Shown: piece by piece, positions 63,076 through 64,000 of the stretch
How the letters are laid out: the number at the start of each line of letters is the position of its first letter
Numbering within the stretch: the first letter of the stretch is position 1
Source: Anisakis pegreffii
Lineage: Eukaryota > Nematoda > Chromadorea > Rhabditida > Anisakidae
Length of the DNA: 64,000 nucleotides
Assembly (NCBI GenBank): GCA_035041965.1
Contig: JAPYMA010000230.1
Location: 62,001 to 126,000 of the forward strand
Direction: 5' to 3'
The notes under the pieces: model-generated
Told to the model about the DNA's origin: nothing
Databases searched by the model: none
Seen by the model: the letters and a program-made list of their open reading frames with translations, nothing else
Program-made: the position numbers and the translations under genes

Positions 63076-64000
63076 TATCATTGTATAATAGTCTCAGCAT
63101 GTATTTTCGGTTAAATGGCGTCACTGAAATAAATTTCGATGTATCTTTTGTCATGGAGTGTAACATGAATTAATTTGAGATAACTTTTAACTTTTACTAG
63201 TGCTGTTTTCTTTCACAGTGCGATTTTCCAATATTGAGTCAACGATTTGTATTTTTCAGCAAAGTGAATGACATTTGTGCGTTCAATTATGCAGCCTTAT
63301 TGTTGGCCATTTCGCGATAGTGCTCGTGCGCGCTGAAATTATTTATGTGACGAATTTTGATCATAGAATTATTCTTTTCGCCTTTACTTCTTCATCCTTT
63401 TTTGACAAGTCGCTTTTATGGGATTCACCAGTGCCTGATTTCTCTATTCCTTGAAAATAATACTACAGCAGCGCTAGATCTGAGCGATGAATCGATGGAT
63501 TTTCATTATATTCGCTTCAGACTAATTCACTATTTTCATTGTTTTCTTCAGCAATAATGCAATTTAATGTAGTTGAAAACTGACTTCATCTCATTTGCTC
63601 ATGATTCCTACACCATTCACATCCAGGTTTCCATATTGTTTGTGCTTCAAGCGATACTACTGTGCATCAAGTGAAATATTGCGATATAAGAGCAATCGTG
63701 AATAGTGACTGCAACAAGAAAAAAAAACAAAAGCTCCTCATGAAGGTGATGGTCTACATGACAAACTTCATTGCATGCTTGTGATATCAAATGCATGCAG
63801 TACTCAAGGAACGACTTTTATTCGGCTGAAAATTTCTATGTGAAATTCAGTGGAGCATAGGTAGTACCCTGCTGACATTAACAGTGTTCAAGTTTTGATT
63901 TGGTTGATTCCTTACCGTCTTGAAATAGCAATCTGTGTCATTCAAAAATATTGTCATGTCATTCTATCAGTTTCTTCGAATACCAAGATCACTTAAGACA
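63076..64000. other. Region downstream of the BTB gene
   Basis: A plus-strand frame at 63357-63557 has a protein-like middle (TTA-ALDLSDESMDFHYIRFR) but no splice borders. Nothing else is seen to the window end. Confidence 0.35.

Noticed and set aside
1..64000. tRNA, rRNA, CRISPR arrays, transposase or reverse-transcriptase genes
   Set aside because: Looked for and not seen. The genome is a nematode nuclear one, and no CRISPR-like spaced direct repeats occur.

Overview
The window reads as nuclear DNA of a parasitic-type nematode. It is AT-rich. Its genes are broken into short exons with GT..AG borders and TTTCAG-like acceptors. It encodes nematode-type proteins: a MOLO-1 family levamisole-receptor modulator, a VER-like immunoglobulin receptor tyrosine kinase and a PAR-motif Cys-loop channel. 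Several start codons follow TTTCAG sites that would suit spliced-leader addition. The long introns and wide gene spacing suggest Spirurina (ascarid/anisakid-like), but this is inference. All gene models were assembled by eye from reading frame, splice signals and intron phase.

Layout. 537-3894 (-): MOLO1-domain membrane protein, 7 exons. 3.9-9.2 kb: no gene seen. 9212-15815 (+): VER-like receptor tyrosine kinase, 18 exons including two microexons. 16982-17797 (-): small secreted protein of unknown role. 19.7-20.1 kb (+): doubtful Cys-containing secreted gene. 21115-28513 (-): 11-exon anion-type Cys-loop channel subunit. 28.5-35.8 kb: essentially empty. 35.8-37.2 kb (+): orphan exons. 38.8-56.1 kb: a cluster of at least six related secreted Cys-rich genes, all on the minus strand, with a degenerate or frameshifted plus-strand secreted gene and repeats between them. 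Inside the cluster a block of about 1.5 kb is duplicated at 45.75-47.3 and 49.78-51.3 kb. Each copy carries one minus-strand family member and a convergent plus-strand secreted gene, which is intact in the first copy and broken in the second. 57.0-58.7 kb (+): orphan exons. 60042-63075 (+): BTB protein ending in a small Cys/His metal-binding module.

The MOLO1 protein and the Cys-loop channel both belong to fast neurotransmission, but they are unrelated in function and 17 kb apart, so no joint regulation is claimed. The most novel content is the secreted family, called the 'CC cluster' here. Members share a signal peptide, a short Pro/Gln-rich spacer (greatly expanded in one member), a phase-1 intron, the core C-[NS]-x(5-9)-C-x2-C-C-x2-aromatic, and a phase-0 intron before a short tail. 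I do not recognise this family from a named domain.
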